A DNA stretch of 64,000 nucleotides. Origin: Thalassobacillus pellis (GTDB lineage Bacteria > Bacillota > Bacilli > Bacillales > Halobacillaceae). Shown here piece by piece: positions 7,934-16,646 of the stretch. Made by a program: the position numbers and the translations under genes. Where the stretch lies: NCBI RefSeq assembly GCF_016908295.1, contig NZ_JAFBDO010000003.1, positions 310,001-374,000 of the forward strand. Reading direction: 5' to 3'. Each line of letters begins with the position of its first letter. Positions within the stretch are counted from its first letter, which is position 1. A model generated the notes under the pieces. It saw nothing but the letters and a program-made list of their open reading frames with translations. It was not told the origin of the DNA and did no database searches.

Positions 7934-7965
7934 GTGCAGTATCCAATTTAATACGATAAACATTC

Positions 7966-8092
7966 TTCTTATCTAGAGAGGTGGAGGGACTGGCCCTATG
8001 AAACCTCGGCAGCGGAACTGATGGAAAACATCAGTAACTGTGCCAATTCCAGCACGTGCAAATGTACGTGACAGATGAGAAGAGACGGTTTC
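7966..8092 (+). promoter_or_regulatory. SAM-I riboswitch (S-box) before metNPQ
   Basis: P1 is formed by CTTCTTATC and GATGAGAAG. Between them lie the S-box core elements AGAGGTGGAGGGACTGGCCC, ATGAAACCTCGGCAGC and GTGCCAATTCCAGCA, in canonical order. It senses S-adenosylmethionine and shuts the operon down through the terminator that follows. Confidence 0.96.
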
Positions 8093-8103
8093 TGATATTA
8101 TTC

Positions 8104-8143
8104 AAAACCCCTCTTCTTATTTTTTAAGAAGAGGGGTTTTTTC
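8104..8143 (+). terminator. S-box-controlled intrinsic terminator
   Basis: Near-perfect stem AACCCCTCTTCTTA / TAAGAAGAGGGGTT with a T run. The 5' arm can compete with the P1 strand of the aptamer. Confidence 0.9.
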
Positions 8144-8220
8144 TTGGCTCTTTTATAAAGGTTTAACTAAGGCGTCATCACGCTTGTCTTCGAATTTTTA
8201 ACATATCAGGGGGGATTCAT

Positions 8221-9249
8221 ATGATTGATTTTCAAGGTGTCTCAAAAGTATACGAGCATAACGGAAATGATTTACGAGCAGTAGATCAAGTCGACTTGAC
8301 AATTCAGAAGGGAGAAATCTTTGGTGTCATCGGGTTTAGTGGTGCAGGAAAAAGTACCCTGGTACGGCTGGTCAATTTGCTGGAGGTCCCATCAGAGGGC
8401 AGAGTACTCGTTAATGGAGAAGATCTTACAAGGCTTCCGAAGCCGGAATTGCGTAAGGTTCGAAAACGTATCGGAATGATATTCCAGCATTTTAACTTAC
8501 TGGAGTCTAAAACTGTCCGTCATAATGTCGCTTTTCCACTATCGATAGCGGGTACGCCGAAGAAGGAAATCAATAAAAGGGTGGAAGAAATTCTGGACTT
8601 TGTAGGACTGACAGATAAAGCAGATCAGTACCCGGATGAGCTTTCCGGTGGTCAGAAACAGCGTGTCGGGATTGCCCGGGCACTGGCGACTTCCCCTGAC
8701 ATACTACTGTGTGACGAAGCGACATCTGCACTGGATCCGGAAACAACGAAGTCGATATTAAAGCTGCTTCGCCGGGTGAGGGATGAATACGGCATTACCA
8801 TTTTGATGATTACCCATGAAATGAATGTTGTCCGAGAGGTTTGCGACCGGATTGCCGTGATGGAAAGTGGCCGGGTGATTGAACAAGGATCGATTTTTGA
8901 TCTGTTTTCCAACCCGCAGCATCCGACTACAAAGAACTTTGTACGTACAGTAATGGAAAATGAAATTCCGGCATCAATTCTGGAGGGGATTGAAAAACGA
9001 GGTGCCAGCCGACATATTTACCGTGTGACATTTGTGGATGAAAGCGCGGGACAACCTGTTCTGTCTCAAATAGCGAAAAAATTTGCAGTCGAAGTAAATG
9101 TATTGTTCGGGCAAATTACCGAGCTTCAAGGCATTCCTTTTGGTCATCTGGTTGTTGAACTTCAGGGCGAGGATAAAGAAGTCTTAAAGGCAATCGATTA
9201 TATCCAGCGTACAGTTACCGTACAGGAGGTGAAAGCACATGCAGGTTGA
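8221..9249 (+). CDS. metN: Methionine ABC importer, ATP-binding subunit MetN
   Basis: 342 residues. Walker A GFSGAGKST (residues 38-46), Q-loop region IFQHFNLL, signature LSGGQKQR and Walker B ILLCDEATSALDP are intact. The last 70-80 residues form the NIL (ACT-like) regulatory domain typical of MetN, which lets intracellular methionine inhibit transport. CAGGGGGG lies 6 nt before the ATG. It overlaps metP by 11 bp and is the first gene of the SAM-riboswitch-controlled metNPQ operon. Together they import L-methionine and probably D-methionine or its sulfoxides across the cytoplasmic membrane. Confidence 0.96.
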   Translation: MIDFQGVSKVYEHNGNDLRAVDQVDLTIQKGEIFGVIGFSGAGKSTLVRLVNLLEVPSEGRVLVNGEDLTRLPKPELRKVRKRIGMIFQHFNLLESKTVRHNVAFPLSIAGTPKKEINKRVEEILDFVGLTDKADQYPDELSGGQKQRVGIARALATSPDILLCDEATSALDPETTKSILKLLRRVRDEYGITILMITHEMNVVREVCDRIAVMESGRVIEQGSIFDLFSNPQHPTTKNFVRTVMENEIPASILEGIEKRGASRHIYRVTFVDESAGQPVLSQIAKKFAVEVNVLFGQITELQGIPFGHLVVELQGEDKEVLKAIDYIQRTVTVQEVKAHAG

Positions 9250-9901
9250 TTTGATGGAATTTTGGCCGAGAATATTACAAGCTACGAACGAAACATTGCT
9301 GATGGTGGGAATTTCACTGCTTGCAGCGACAATCATCGGACTGCCATTAGGTATTTCATTGGTGGTCACAAGAAGCGGCGGACTTTTGGAAAATAAAGCA
9401 TTTTTTCGGATACTCAATTCTGTAGTCAACTTTTTTCGTTCGATCCCATTCATCATTCTCCTGGTGGCAATATTGCCGCTCACAAGGCTGATTGTCGGGA
9501 CATCCATCGGGACAGCAGCAGCGGTCGTCCCTCTCGTTATTTTTTCAGCACCATATATTGCCCGGCTTGTCGAAAGCAGTCTGCTGGAAGTAAAAAGCGG
9601 CGTTATCGAAGCGGCTGAAGCAATGGGAGCAACACCTTGGCAGATAATCTTCCGTGTGTACATACCAGAAGCACTAAGCTCGATGGTACTGAATCTGACA
9701 ATTGCGACCATCGGACTGGTCGGGGCATCTGCAATGGCTGGTTTTGTCGGCGGTGGCGGTCTTGGCGACCTTGCGATTGCTTATGGCTATCAGCGTTTCG
9801 AAACAGATATCATGATCGCTACGGTATTATTGCTCGTATTAATTGTCCAAATCACTCAGACTATTGGAAACATATTATCAAAAAGAATTCGCAGACAGTA
9901 G
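9239..9901 (+). CDS. metP: Methionine ABC importer, permease subunit MetP (MetI)
   Basis: 220 residues with five predicted membrane spans. The coupling-loop EAA motif reads EAAEAMGATPWQIIFRVYIPEA, and FVGGGGLGDLAIAYGYQR near the C-terminus is characteristic of MetI/MetP permeases. The ATG lies inside the end of metN, so translation is probably coupled. The protein pairs as a dimer with two MetN subunits and takes substrate from MetQ. The stop is followed within 12 bp by metQ. Confidence 0.95.
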   Translation: MQVDLMEFWPRILQATNETLLMVGISLLAATIIGLPLGISLVVTRSGGLLENKAFFRILNSVVNFFRSIPFIILLVAILPLTRLIVGTSIGTAAAVVPLVIFSAPYIARLVESSLLEVKSGVIEAAEAMGATPWQIIFRVYIPEALSSMVLNLTIATIGLVGASAMAGFVGGGGLGDLAIAYGYQRFETDIMIATVLLLVLIVQITQTIGNILSKRIRRQ

Positions 9902-9912
9902 GAGGAAACAAC

Positions 9913-10749
9913 ATGAAAAAATTAATCGTTTTATTAAGTATATTACTTACCTTTAGTGCAGTGCTTACCGGATGTTCCGGAAAAAGCGATGCTGCCGGTG
10001 AAGAAATGAAAGTGGTCAAGGTTGGCCTGAATGGTTCTGGGGTGCCGATTTGGGAAAAAATCAAAGAAAAAGCTGCAAAAGAAAATATTAAGATAGAAAT
10101 GGTGGAATTCTCCGATTATGTGCGTCCGAATCTGGCACTTGCTGCTGGAGACATTGATTTGAATGCGTTCCAGACAGTATCCTATTTTGATGCCTTCATT
10201 AAAGAACGTGATTTGGACCTTGCTCCAATTGCGACAACGCTGATTGCTCCAATGGGTATTTATTCTGAGAAGTATAAAGATGTCAGTAAGATCCCAGAAG
10301 GTGGTACAATTGCTCTGCCTAAAGAAGCTACCAATATGGGAAGGGCACTGCTGCTTCTTGAAAAATCAGGACTTATTGGACTGCCGGAGAATTTTGATGG
10401 GAATGGAGATTTAAGCAAAATCACGAAAAATCCTAAAAATCTTAAATTCGAACCGATTGTTGCTGCCCAGACCCCACGAGTTCTGCCTGACGTAGCTGCT
10501 TCTGTCATCAACAATGGAGTCGCTGTCGAAGCAGGCTTCGTACCAGTCGAAGATGCTATATTCATAGAGGATGATACTGCTACCCCTTACATCAATATCA
10601 TTGCCGCCCGTGCAGATGAAACAGACAAAGAAGTCTACCAAAAAATCGTAGAAATATATCAGGAAGAAGATGTGGCCAACCATATTCGTAAAGTCTTTAA
10701 TGATTCTTTGATTCCAACGTTTGTTCCATTGGAAAAAATCGGCTGGTAA
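9913..10749 (+). CDS. metQ: Methionine-binding lipoprotein MetQ
   Basis: 278 residues starting MKKLIVLLSILLTFSAVLTGC, a lipoprotein signal with lipobox LTGC, so the mature protein is lipid-anchored outside the membrane. The NlpA/MetQ binding fold is shown by KVGLNGSGVPIW, AAGDIDLNAFQ and the C-terminal RKVFNDSLIPTFVP. GGAGG lies 7 nt before this ATG. The same frame is open for 92 codons upstream, but that stretch overlaps metP and lacks a ribosome site. The operon ends with a strong terminator. Confidence 0.95.
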   Translation: MKKLIVLLSILLTFSAVLTGCSGKSDAAGEEMKVVKVGLNGSGVPIWEKIKEKAAKENIKIEMVEFSDYVRPNLALAAGDIDLNAFQTVSYFDAFIKERDLDLAPIATTLIAPMGIYSEKYKDVSKIPEGGTIALPKEATNMGRALLLLEKSGLIGLPENFDGNGDLSKITKNPKNLKFEPIVAAQTPRVLPDVAASVINNGVAVEAGFVPVEDAIFIEDDTATPYINIIAARADETDKEVYQKIVEIYQEEDVANHIRKVFNDSLIPTFVPLEKIGW

Positions 10750-10761
10750 AAAAGTTTTTCA

Positions 10762-10802
10762 AAATCCAGTAATGCGATTATCGCATTACTGGATTTTTTT
10801 TA
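10762..10802 (+). terminator. Terminator of metNPQ
   Basis: AATCCAGTAATGCG pairs perfectly with CGCATTACTGGATT, followed by a run of T. Confidence 0.92.
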
Positions 10803-10820
10803 TTACAGGACACTATCAAT

Positions 10821-11094
10821 GGAGGGTGAGCAAGGCGCTTACGCTTTTGTTTCATCCAGCTTCAGCGCCTACCCCCTCGAGGTCTTAAGTCAATCCTCTC
10901 TGTGACAAAAACCGTCACGGCGAGGCTTGTCTTAAGCTGGTCGGGGGTGAGCAAAGCGCTTACGCTTTTGTTTCATCCAGCTTCAGCGCCTACCCCCTCG
11001 AGGTCTTAAGTCAATCCTCTCTGTGACAAAAATCGTCACGGCGAGGCTTGTCTTAAGCTGGTCGGGGGTGAGTAAGGCGCTTCCGCTTTCGTTC
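10821..11094. repeat. Tandem 121-bp structured repeat, cluster 1 (about 2.3 copies)
   Basis: GTGAGCAAGGCGCTT-like starts occur at 10826, 10947 and 11068, exactly 121 bp apart, and the two full units are nearly identical. Each unit holds a GGCGCT/AGCGCC inverted pair and a long imperfect hairpin with arms of about 20 nt closing on GTGAC-loop-GTCAC. A related cluster with the same 121-bp period lies at 31829. No open reading frame with a ribosome site is seen in it. It fills most of the 489-bp gap before the permease pair; the remaining 11095-11238 is A/T-rich with no clear motif. Confidence 0.9.
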
Positions 11095-11238
11095 TTAAAA
11101 GTCGAAATTTTCAATAAGATGGTTCCCTTTGTCGAGGAAATTTTTGTATACTAGTTAGGAAGCACTATCTAACTTGATTACATAGTTTTATTAAATAATT
11201 GTTTAGTAGAAATTGGTGATATATCCAGGGGGGGGATT

Positions 11239-12114
11239 ATGGTGAAGTGGGGTACATATCTTTTGAATGAAATTTCAAAACCCTTATTTTTAGTTGTAGG
11301 TATTTTTATAGTGAGTATTTCACCGCTTTTTATGTCAGTTGAGGGTTTTGTCTTGCCTAGTCTTGACGTTATCAAGCGCGTATTTGAGCAAATGAGCCAG
11401 CCAGGATCCTTAATTTATATCAATCCGACCTCAGGGGTCGAAAGAGATTTATTCCCGATTGTCTTTAAGGCTTTCTCCAGCTCCATGAGCGTATTAGGAA
11501 TGGCTCTTTTATTATCCTTTTTGGTTGCCCTTTTAGGGACAATTCTCCTCTGGAGGGCTCCTGAAAAAATATACAAAATGTTCGTTTCGTCTTCGACTTT
11601 TTTGCAGAGTATACCTGATGTAATATATGTGGTTGCTGCCCAAATGCTTATTGTCTGGGCATATCAGGAGACAGGTGTTAAGTGGGTGAGACTGTCAGGT
11701 GCTGCTGATGAAGAGGCACTCGTAATGCCTGCTCTTATTCTCGCTATTTTGCCGACCATGTACTTTTTTCAATCGATGTTGGAACTTGTCGAAGAGGAAA
11801 GGAAAGAGCCGTACTTTGATCTTGCAACAAGTAAAGGATTGACCAAGCCTGTCATCTTATTGAAGCACATTCTGCGTAACATGTTCGTCAGGCTTGCCTA
11901 CCAGGCAAAATACCTGATCAGCATCATGGTCAGTAATCTGTTGATTGTAGAATACCTGATCGGTAACTTTGGAATGACCTCCTTTTTGCTGACGTATTCT
12001 CAGCCCCCTGTATTCTTTGTTACGGCTATATTATTTTTCGGACCCATCTATTTATTTCTTAAAATGGTTGAACTTGCATTGTATATCTCCACAAAGCAGG
12101 AGGTCTCCTTATGA
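11239..12114 (+). CDS. ABC transporter permease, DppB/OppB-type, orphan
   Basis: 291 residues with about six membrane spans. The coupling-loop region reads FDLATSKGLTKPVILLKHILRN, a degenerate EAA motif of peptide-type (Dpp/Opp) permeases. A very G-rich ribosome site (AGGGGGGGG) precedes the start; either the ATG at 11239 or the next codon, GTG, could be used. Its stop overlaps the start of the partner permease by 4 bp. Neither an ATPase nor a solute-binding protein is encoded beside it, so the substrate is unknown and energising subunits must come from elsewhere. Confidence 0.8.
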   Translation: MVKWGTYLLNEISKPLFLVVGIFIVSISPLFMSVEGFVLPSLDVIKRVFEQMSQPGSLIYINPTSGVERDLFPIVFKAFSSSMSVLGMALLLSFLVALLGTILLWRAPEKIYKMFVSSSTFLQSIPDVIYVVAAQMLIVWAYQETGVKWVRLSGAADEEALVMPALILAILPTMYFFQSMLELVEEERKEPYFDLATSKGLTKPVILLKHILRNMFVRLAYQAKYLISIMVSNLLIVEYLIGNFGMTSFLLTYSQPPVFFVTAILFFGPIYLFLKMVELALYISTKQEVSL

Positions 12115-13139
12115 AAGCGATTTTTAAACAGCCACTATTTTGGCCGGGAATCATCTTTATAGTCGTGATGCTGACAGCAAGCTTCATCCATATGATTTTC
12201 TTTGACTCTGTCATACCTCAGACGCCTTTTTTGTACGACAGTGACGGAAATCTGGTAGGGGCTCCGTTCGCTCCATTCGAACATTCGATATTGGGGACTG
12301 ATTCAAATGGAAGCCATCTTCTTTATTTTATTTTAGAGGGAGCCAAATTTACGATATTAGGGGTCTTGGCAATTACATTTGTCAGCTTCTTTGTCGCATT
12401 TCTTATCGGAGTGCCTTTGGGATTCCGCTACAAAAGAAAAGCTACAATCATGGAGAATACTTTTTCCGTACTGTATTTTATTCCTGCCTCCCTGATTTCG
12501 TATATCTTTTTGAAACCATTATTGTGGATGCCAATGGGGGGGTTTCCTACCAGTCTTACCTATCGGCTGACAGTGGAAGTTCTTGTCATTAGCGCACTTT
12601 TGATACCTCCGGCAGCAATTCTGATTGCTAATGAAACTAGTGTCATCCTGAAAAAAGAATTTGTGACCTCAAGCCGAGTCCTTGGTGGAAGGTTCTTTCA
12701 TGTTTTTCGGAATCACGTACTTCCACATTTAAAAATTAACTTTGCTACATTGATGACCAGACAGGCCATTCAAGCAATACTAGTGACGACCCACTTAGGT
12801 ATCTTCCAGTTATATTTTGGTGGCACTCAACTGGGGTATGGCCTGGGCGGCGGCCCCCCTGTACCGACTACCAACGACTGGGCATCAATTGTCGGTATGT
12901 ATTATGACACCCTTCAGTTAAACTCCCGATGGCTGGTTGGTGTACCTCTCTTATTTCTTATTTTGTTCATCCTGTCGCTAATGGGAATTGCTCGAAGTAT
13001 AAAAAATGTCATGAAAATCGACAAAAGAAAATCCGCCCTGCCCATAAAAGAAGCGGTTGTAGAAGACACAACTGGGCAAATAAAGCCTGCCGCTTTCCAA
13101 ATGGTTCATAGAAAAAAGGCACAAAATGATAATTCATAA
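12111..13139 (+). CDS. ABC transporter permease, DppC/OppC-type, orphan
   Basis: 342 residues. After one N-terminal span comes a periplasmic-type segment containing HSILGTDSNGSHLL, the usual LGTDxxGRD region of DppC/OppC proteins, though with SNGSH in place of the common GRD form. Then come about five spans and a coupling loop with TSSRVLGGRFFHVFRNHVLP. A positively charged cytoplasmic tail of about 50 residues follows. Translation is coupled to the upstream permease through ATGA. Together they would form a heterodimeric importer channel lacking local ATPase and receptor genes. Confidence 0.8.
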   Translation: MKAIFKQPLFWPGIIFIVVMLTASFIHMIFFDSVIPQTPFLYDSDGNLVGAPFAPFEHSILGTDSNGSHLLYFILEGAKFTILGVLAITFVSFFVAFLIGVPLGFRYKRKATIMENTFSVLYFIPASLISYIFLKPLLWMPMGGFPTSLTYRLTVEVLVISALLIPPAAILIANETSVILKKEFVTSSRVLGGRFFHVFRNHVLPHLKINFATLMTRQAIQAILVTTHLGIFQLYFGGTQLGYGLGGGPPVPTTNDWASIVGMYYDTLQLNSRWLVGVPLLFLILFILSLMGIARSIKNVMKIDKRKSALPIKEAVVEDTTGQIKPAAFQMVHRKKAQNDNS

Positions 13140-13239
13140 TAAAGACTTCGTTTGTGTTTTACTCCTCACATTTTTATAATTATGCTAATGTCTAATTTTT
13201 TTCATTTTACCAGAGTTTGCAGAACAGGAGGAAAAAGAA

Positions 13240-14223
13240 ATGAAACCGAAGATAGCAGATGTGGCCAAAGTTGCAGGGGTATCACCAACCACGGTTTCGA
13301 GAGTTTTAAATAATCGTGGTTATATAGGCGAGGAAACGAGGGTTAAAGTTCATAATGCAATGAAAGAGTTGAATTACTATCCAAATGAAGTCGCAAGATC
13401 ATTATTTATAAGAAAAACTTTTTTAATTGGACTTATTTTTCCTACAACAAGTAACCCTTTTTATGGACAGCTAATTTTCCATATTGAAAATATTGCGGCC
13501 GCTCTAGGTTACAAGGTTTTATTATGCAATAGTCAAGGGAGACAAGATAAAGAGAAGGAATATTTGGAGATGCTTCAGCGAAATCAGGTAGATGGTATTA
13601 TAGCTGGAGCTCATAATAAAGGTATTGAAGAATATGAAAAACCGAATTTACCGGTAGTAGGAATCGATCGCTATTTGTCTTCAGCTATTCCTGTAATTTC
13701 TAGCGACAATTATGATGGGGGAAAACAAGCAACGCAATTATTAATTAGAAAAGGATGTATAAAAATAATTCATATTAATGGACCGATTTCCCTTGAGACC
13801 CCTGCGAACTTGAGGCGGAAAGCCTATGAAGATGTAATGATCAAACATAATTTAACACCAATCACCTATGAAATGGAAACCTATGGTACGGACAATAGCG
13901 AAATAATCAAGCGGTTGTTTGATGAAAACCCTGAGGTTGAAGGTGTGTTTGCAAGTGATGACATAATTGCCTCACAAGTAATTAAAGAAGCAAAGTCAAG
14001 AAATTACAATATACCAAGTAAACTTAAGATCATAGGATATGATGGAACAGAAACTAAAAAGTTAATGATGCCAGAACTAAGTACAATAGAACAACCTATA
14101 AGCCGAATTGCCGAAAAGGCAGTTGAGCTTTTAATAAAACAAATTGATAGTGAATGGGATGGTGCGCCGCTGGAAACAAAGTTGCCTGTTAAATTAATAG
14201 ACAGCGATACTACAAAAAAATAA
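13240..14223 (+). CDS. LacI-family repressor of the fructan/sucrose cassette
   Basis: 327 residues. N-terminal helix-turn-helix IADVAKVAGVSPTTVSRVLNN is followed by the hinge helix region (YPNEVARSL), then a periplasmic-binding-protein-like effector domain with GLIFPTTSNPFYG and DGIIAGAHN. The next genes encode a sugar importer and a GH32 hydrolase, and two palindromic operators lie between them and this gene, so it most likely represses them and releases with a fructose-containing sugar (inference). AGGAGG precedes the start. The coding region, like the rest of this cassette, is visibly richer in A and T than the met genes before it. Confidence 0.9.
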   Translation: MKPKIADVAKVAGVSPTTVSRVLNNRGYIGEETRVKVHNAMKELNYYPNEVARSLFIRKTFLIGLIFPTTSNPFYGQLIFHIENIAAALGYKVLLCNSQGRQDKEKEYLEMLQRNQVDGIIAGAHNKGIEEYEKPNLPVVGIDRYLSSAIPVISSDNYDGGKQATQLLIRKGCIKIIHINGPISLETPANLRRKAYEDVMIKHNLTPITYEMETYGTDNSEIIKRLFDENPEVEGVFASDDIIASQVIKEAKSRNYNIPSKLKIIGYDGTETKKLMMPELSTIEQPISRIAEKAVELLIKQIDSEWDGAPLETKLPVKLIDSDTTKK

Positions 14224-14278
14224 ATTTCTTTTGACAAAAATGTATTAAAATAAAAAAGACAAAATTTTTTTAAAATTT

Positions 14279-14318
14279 ATGTCAACCGGTTGACATATGA
14301 AACCGGTTGACATATCAT
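14279..14318 (+). promoter_or_regulatory. Promoter with two overlapping LacI-type operators
   Basis: TTGACA (14290-14295), 17-nt spacer, TATCAT (14313-14318). A perfect 16-bp palindrome TGTCAACCGGTTGACA (14280-14295) covers the -35 box. A second, asymmetric copy ATGAAACCGGTTGACA (14297-14312) fills the spacer. The CCGG-centred palindrome is the usual LacI-family operator form. A repressor at either site would block RNA polymerase directly. Confidence 0.9.
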
Positions 14319-14420
14319 AATTTTCATAGACATATTTAAAAAGGGTTACTCTTAAAAAGTTGTATAGGAGTTGTCGAGCTTTCTTGGAAATATGGGGAAT
14401 ATCAAAGGGGAGGAACAAGA

Positions 14421-15707
14421 ATGAAAAGAATCAAAATTTTAATTGTCTGTATCTCCATGTTAATGATCATTACAGCTTGCAACAGTGAGGGTGCTTCCTC
14501 AAGTGGTAACAAAAATGAAGTTTCCATTTGGGTCCATACCTCTGAAGAGACTGCTGAAGGCAAAGCCATGCAAAACATTATTGACCGATTTAATAAGGAA
14601 TACGAAGGAAAGTATTCAGCACAAATTGAGTTTATTCCAAGAAGCGGAAGTGGAGGAGGATATGAGGATAAAATTAATGCAGCACTTACAACGAACACTC
14701 TGCCTGACGTTTTAACATTAGATGGACCTAATACAGCAGCTTATGCCGAATCAAAAATTATAGCCCCAATTGGTGAATATATAACAAACAAAGACGATTT
14801 GCTCCCGAGTATTATTGAGCAGGGCACCTATGAAGGTAAACTGTATGCTGTTGGGTATTCGGAGTCAGGAGTAGGGGTTTTTTATAATAAAAAAATGCTA
14901 AAAGAAGCCGGTGTTGATTTATCTACCCTTCCAACCGTAGATGACCCTTGGAATTGGAAACAATTTATGGACCTATGTGAAATATTAGTTAAAAAATATG
15001 ATAAACCTGCAGTAGATATGGGATTGAATGATAAGAGTGAATGGCTGATGTATGCATACACACCTTTTTTATGGTCTCAAGGTGGGAGTATCCTTAATGA
15101 AGAAAAAACGAAAGCGATCGGTTATTTTAATAACGAAGATGCTGTGAAAACTATGAACTTTATCCAGGACATGATAGATAAAGGCTACACTACCAAAACT
15201 CCTGTTGAAAAAGCTTTTCAAACTGAAGTATATCCAATGAAATTCACTGGTTCTTGGACAATTGCCGAAATGGAAAGTAGTTATCCTAAGGTAGATTACG
15301 GGGTTATGCCATATCCTACTTCCCCAGAAACGAATAAACTTGTTTCTCCATCTGGTTCTTGGCAATATGCCATGTCAGCTACAACTGAGAAAGATAAGGC
15401 AGCAGGTGCATTAATTGATTTCATGACTTCGACTGAATCTTTAACAGAGATTGCTTTAGCTAATAGTGTTCTCCCTGCTGCTCATTCAGTAGTTGAAAAA
15501 ATAAAAGATGAAGTGTCACCACAAATGCAGGTTTTAATTGAGCAAAACGCAAAAACTGCACATGCTAGACCAGTATTACCTGAATATCCTCAAGTTAGCC
15601 GGGTATTTCAACAAACGATAAGTGCTGTTACATATCCTGAGGAAAATGAAAATGTACAAAAATTGTTAGATGAACAAGCAGCAAAAATTGATCAAGCTTT
15701 AAAATAA
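14421..15707 (+). CDS. Sugar ABC transporter substrate-binding lipoprotein
   Basis: 428 residues with lipoprotein signal MKRIKILIVCISMLMIITAC (lipobox ITAC), so membrane-anchored outside the cell. The mature part shows the MalE/family-1 binding-protein pattern: NEVSIWVHTSEE, PDVLTLDGPNTAAYA, YSESGVGVFYNKKML and a late GSWTIAEME. Next to two MalFG-type permeases and a GH32 enzyme it should bind sucrose or short fructo-oligosaccharides (inference from context). GGGGAGG precedes the ATG, and the operator-promoter lies about 100 bp upstream. Confidence 0.9.
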   Translation: MKRIKILIVCISMLMIITACNSEGASSSGNKNEVSIWVHTSEETAEGKAMQNIIDRFNKEYEGKYSAQIEFIPRSGSGGGYEDKINAALTTNTLPDVLTLDGPNTAAYAESKIIAPIGEYITNKDDLLPSIIEQGTYEGKLYAVGYSESGVGVFYNKKMLKEAGVDLSTLPTVDDPWNWKQFMDLCEILVKKYDKPAVDMGLNDKSEWLMYAYTPFLWSQGGSILNEEKTKAIGYFNNEDAVKTMNFIQDMIDKGYTTKTPVEKAFQTEVYPMKFTGSWTIAEMESSYPKVDYGVMPYPTSPETNKLVSPSGSWQYAMSATTEKDKAAGALIDFMTSTESLTEIALANSVLPAAHSVVEKIKDEVSPQMQVLIEQNAKTAHARPVLPEYPQVSRVFQQTISAVTYPEENENVQKLLDEQAAKIDQALK

Positions 15708-15768
15708 AAGAATGGTAATCCGGCTTGGTAATGATCCAGGTCGGATTCTTTTAAAGGAGTTATCACCA

Positions 15769-16644
15769 ATGAAACGTATAAATCTAAAGGAGAATCTGGT
15801 AGCATACTCTTTTATGTCCCCTGCGCTAATCTTATTAGGAACTTTTTTATTACTACCTGCACTTATGGCTGTTTATTATGCCTTTACTGATTATTATCTA
15901 TTAACGCCTCAAGACAAAAAGTTTATTGGATTAGAGAATTTCGTTCAACTGTTTAATGATCCCGTGTTTTTACAAAGCCTAAAGAATATATTCATATTTG
16001 TAATCTGCGTAATTCCTATTCAAGTGGGTGCAGCCCTTGGATTGGCCCTCCTTATTAATAAAAATAGAAGGGGAAACCTGTTTTTTAAAGTAGCTTACTT
16101 TTCTCCAGTAGTACTTTCTTTAGTTGTCATTTCGGTGCTTTGGTTATACTTACTTAATCCCTCAGATGGTATGATAAATGCCATTTTAGAAAAGGTCGGA
16201 ATAGAGCCGCAACCTTTCCTGACAAGTCCCGACCAAGCTATGTATACCATTGTTTTCGTTTCTGCTTGGCAGGGTGCGGGTTATCAAATGTTGATTTTCT
16301 TAGCCGGCCTTCAAAATATACCTTCAAGCGTTTATGAAGCAAGTAAGATTGATGGTGCAAATAATTGGCAAAATTTTCTCCATATAACTCTGCCACTATT
16401 AAAACCTACCTCAATTTTGATAATGATTACCACCCTTATAGCAGCATTCAAATTGATTATTCAGCCAATGGTAATGACGCAAGGAGGCCCAATGAATTCG
16501 ACAATGACACCAGTTTATTATATTTACCAAACCGGCTTCTCAGATAGGTTGATTGGATACGCGAGTGCTATGACAGTTGTTTTCGGTATACTGATTGGTA
16601 TTGTTACGATAATTCAAAGTAGGATATCCAAGGAGGATGAATAA
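15769..16644 (+). CDS. Sugar ABC transporter permease, MalF-type
   Basis: 291 residues, six membrane spans, with the coupling-loop EAA motif in YEASKIDGANNWQNFLHITLP. The frame opens 19 codons earlier, but AAAGGAG lies 9 nt before the ATG at 15769 and the protein family begins MKR...ENLVAYSFMSPALILLG. The start of the next permease is 2 bp after this stop, a tight operon. It pairs with the MalG-type partner. No ATPase is encoded in the cassette, so a shared multi-sugar ATPase of the MsmX/MsmK kind is presumably used, as known for other Bacillus sugar importers. Confidence 0.9.
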   Translation: MKRINLKENLVAYSFMSPALILLGTFLLLPALMAVYYAFTDYYLLTPQDKKFIGLENFVQLFNDPVFLQSLKNIFIFVICVIPIQVGAALGLALLINKNRRGNLFFKVAYFSPVVLSLVVISVLWLYLLNPSDGMINAILEKVGIEPQPFLTSPDQAMYTIVFVSAWQGAGYQMLIFLAGLQNIPSSVYEASKIDGANNWQNFLHITLPLLKPTSILIMITTLIAAFKLIIQPMVMTQGGPMNSTMTPVYYIYQTGFSDRLIGYASAMTVVFGILIGIVTIIQSRISKEDE

Positions 16645-16646
16645 TA

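Noticed and set aside
9637-9912. In-frame extension of metQ by 92 codons upstream
   Set aside because: It overlaps metP in another frame, has no ribosome site, and a lipoprotein signal begins exactly at the ATG at 9913.
10821-11094. The tandem repeats as a CRISPR array
   Set aside because: The unit is 121 bp with no alternating unique spacers, there are only two to three copies, and no cas genes are near.
14231-14259. A second promoter (TTGACA) just after the lacI stop
   Set aside because: No acceptable -10 box stands 16-18 nt downstream; the promoter at 14290-14318 is far better and carries the operators.
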